DNA from: Caryophanales bacterium UBA7476
GTDB lineage: Bacteria; Bacillota_I; Bacilli_A; RF39; UBA660
Direction of reading: 5' to 3'
Length of the DNA stretch: 7,078 bases
NCBI GenBank assembly: GCA_002477275.1
Contig: DLOU01000036.1
Location: forward strand, 1 to 7,078
This document shows positions 6,337 through 7,078 of this stretch, piece by piece. The first letter of the stretch is position 1. Every line of letters starts with the position of its first letter. A program made the translations under genes and the position numbers. A model generated the notes under the pieces. That model searched no databases. It was given only the letters and a program-made list of their open reading frames with translations, and had not been told where the DNA came from.

Positions 6337-6772
6337 AAATGGTTTTGGAAAATTTGCTATTGGTGCAGGAATTGGAGCACTTATAGGAATTTTAGTAGCA
6401 CCTAAAAAAGGTAGTGAAACAAGAGAAGAGTTAAAAGTTAAATTTGATGAATTCTTAACTAAAGTTAAAAGCTTAAAGAAAGAAGATATTCAAGAAGAAT
6501 TTCAACTTAGAATTGAAAAATTAAAAAGAGATATTGATGAATTAGATAAAGAAAAAGTATTAAATGTGGCTAAAGATAAAGCTAAAATAATTAAATCTGA
6601 ATCACAAAAATTAGTAGAATATGCTAAAGATAAAGGAACACCAGTTTTAGAAAAAGCTGCTGAAGATATTAGATTAAAAGCAATAGATGTTACTAAAGGT
6701 GTTTTAGATAAATTAGAGAATAAAGATAATAAAGAAGTGAAAGAAGAAAAAAAAGAAAGTAAGAAAAACTAG
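6329..6772 (+). CDS. YtxH-like protein with glycine-rich membrane segment and long coiled coil
   Basis: This 147-residue protein begins with a glycine-zipper hydrophobic segment (FGKFAIGAGIGALIGILVAP, about 6-25) followed by KKGSETREEL. That is the hallmark of the YtxH/general-stress-protein family. The rest is a highly charged Lys/Glu coiled coil with Lys-rich repeats such as AKDKAK and AKDKG, ending in a basic-acidic tail. It is longer than YtxH forms that stop soon after the membrane segment. The ATG at 6329 is preferred because AAAGGATGA sits 5 nt upstream. An in-frame ATG at 6320 lies inside that site. Its start overlaps the preceding gene (6329-6336), giving translational coupling and supporting joint function with the YtxG-like protein. 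No terminator of its own follows. Confidence 0.85.
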   Translation: MSKNGFGKFAIGAGIGALIGILVAPKKGSETREELKVKFDEFLTKVKSLKKEDIQEEFQLRIEKLKRDIDELDKEKVLNVAKDKAKIIKSESQKLVEYAKDKGTPVLEKAAEDIRLKAIDVTKGVLDKLENKDNKEVKEEKKESKKN

Positions 6773-6800
6773 TTGATATTTTATTAATTAGTGTTAAAAT
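6773..6800 (+). promoter_or_regulatory. Promoter of the T-box leader
   Basis: TTGATA (6773-6778) directly abuts the preceding stop codon. TAAAAT (6795-6800) follows after 16 nt and is preceded by TGT, an extended -10. Transcription should start at about 6807, just before the first strand of T-box Stem I at 6810. Confidence 0.7.
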
Positions 6801-6809
6801 AATATTAAT

Positions 6810-7013
6810 ATTTTTCAGTGATTAATGAAAAGTAGTATATAGTTTTGTTTATAGAGAGTTCATGGTTGGTGCAAATGAATAAGAAATTATATATGAATTA
6901 CGCATTATGAGAAAAATCGTTTACTGCGTTAAAGTTTTAAGTGCATAGTTTAACTATGAATTAAGGTGGTACCGCGAATTATTCGTCCTTATGGATGGAT
7001 AGTTCGTTTTTTT
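6810..7013 (+). promoter_or_regulatory. T-box riboswitch, specifier most likely UAC (tyrosine)
   Basis: This is a complete tRNA-sensing leader. The Stem I base pairs 6810-6815 with 6912-6917. A kink-turn (GUGAU / UGAG) and the helix UAAUG (6823-6827) / CAUUA (6903-6907) follow. The specifier loop has AGUA (6831-6834) facing GAAUUACG (6895-6902). Above it a 12-bp helix joins 6835-6846 to 6883-6894. AGAGAG (6853-6858) and the distal loop GGUUGGUGCAA (6864-6874), closed by UUCAU/AUGAA, match the family's tRNA-elbow-binding module. Stem III is CATAG/CTATG (6944-6958). The T-box sequence AAGGTGGTACCGCG lies at 6964-6976 and its vicinity, and the antiterminator pairs 6962-6966 with 6987-6991. In the usual layout GAA-N-codon-purine, the codon is UAC at 6899-6901, so tRNA-Tyr is the expected ligand. 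The controlled gene (tyrosyl-tRNA synthetase or tyrosine supply) is not in the window. Confidence 0.95.
6975..7013 (+). terminator. T-box terminator hairpin
   Basis: A 14-bp stem (6975-6988 with 6993-7006, including a few G-U pairs) has the loop TTAT and is followed by seven T (7007-7013). It is mutually exclusive with the antiterminator, sharing 6975-6988. Because the ytxH-like gene has no terminator of its own, this hairpin probably also ends transcripts from the operon upstream. Confidence 0.93.
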
Positions 7014-7049
7014 ATTTAGAAGGAAAGTCCGTTTAATCAAAAAAAATAA

Positions 7050-7078
7050 TTGACATCCGAACGCTTGTATGATATATG
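7050..7078 (+). promoter_or_regulatory. Second promoter with LexA-like site, at the window edge
   Basis: TTGACA at 7050-7055, a 17-nt spacer and TATATG at 7073-7078 preceded by TGA form a good sigma-A promoter. Within the spacer, CGAAC-GCTT-GTATG at 7058-7071 resembles the Gram-positive LexA (SOS) operator CGAAC-n4-GTTCG. The left half-site is exact; the right half matches three of five positions. A repressor there would block polymerase. The gene served lies beyond the window. I am fairly sure of the promoter and unsure of the LexA site. Confidence 0.5.

Noticed and set aside
6921..6926. Alternative Stem I base pairing CAGTGA (6816-6821) with TTACTG
   Set aside because: It would disrupt the kink-turn. 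The 6810-6815 / 6912-6917 helix gives the standard T-box Stem I geometry instead.
7069..7078. ATG codons at 7069 and 7076 as possible starts of the T-box-controlled gene
   Set aside because: Neither has a ribosome binding site at usable distance; the nearest (AAGGAAAG near 7020) is about 45 bases away, and both fall in the -10 region of the second promoter.

Overview
The window is very AT-rich (roughly a quarter G+C by eye). Its genes have strong purine-rich Shine-Dalgarno sites and sigma-A-type promoters, and it carries a T-box riboswitch. FemX-type peptidoglycan enzymes, TrmB and the YtxG/YtxH pair all point to a Gram-positive Firmicute (Bacilli/RF39-like or Erysipelotrichia-like). Every Trp codon I checked is TGG, so UGA is probably a normal stop. 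FemX enzymes imply a real peptidoglycan wall, which argues against a wall-less Mollicute.

Layout. (1) Positions 1-44 hold the tail of a possible plus-strand gene and its terminator. (2) Positions 25-2608, minus strand, hold two tandem overlapping FemX/FemAB-family genes that probably build a two-step peptidoglycan interpeptide bridge; a promoter with an extended -10 precedes them. (3) Positions 2689-3220 hold a monocistronic unit: a consensus promoter, a 150-residue acidic protein of unknown function, and a terminator shared with the converging gene. (4) Positions 3220-3420, minus strand, hold a 66-residue coiled-coil protein divergent from trmB. (5) Positions 3506-4126 hold trmB, the tRNA m7G46 methyltransferase. 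(6) Positions 4166-6772 hold a four-gene unit with its own promoter: a lipoprotein, a 391-residue acidic disordered protein with a SepF-like N-terminal helix, a YtxG/DUF948-like membrane protein and a YtxH-like protein. (7) Positions 6773-7013 hold a promoter and a complete T-box leader whose specifier reads best as UAC (tyrosine). (8) Positions 7050-7078 hold a second promoter with a LexA-like site in its spacer. The gene or genes it controls lie outside the window.

The common theme is the cell envelope: bridge synthesis on one side, and a membrane-associated, possibly division-linked operon on the other, with tRNA biology (TrmB, T-box) between and after. In Bacillus subtilis, as I recall it, trmB lies in the same chromosomal neighbourhood as murC-ytxG-ytxH and the DNA translocase gene sftA. 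If so, this is a rearranged version in which unrecognised genes fill the middle. The most interesting item is the acidic protein at 4849-6024. No CRISPR array, insertion sequence or tRNA/rRNA gene was seen.
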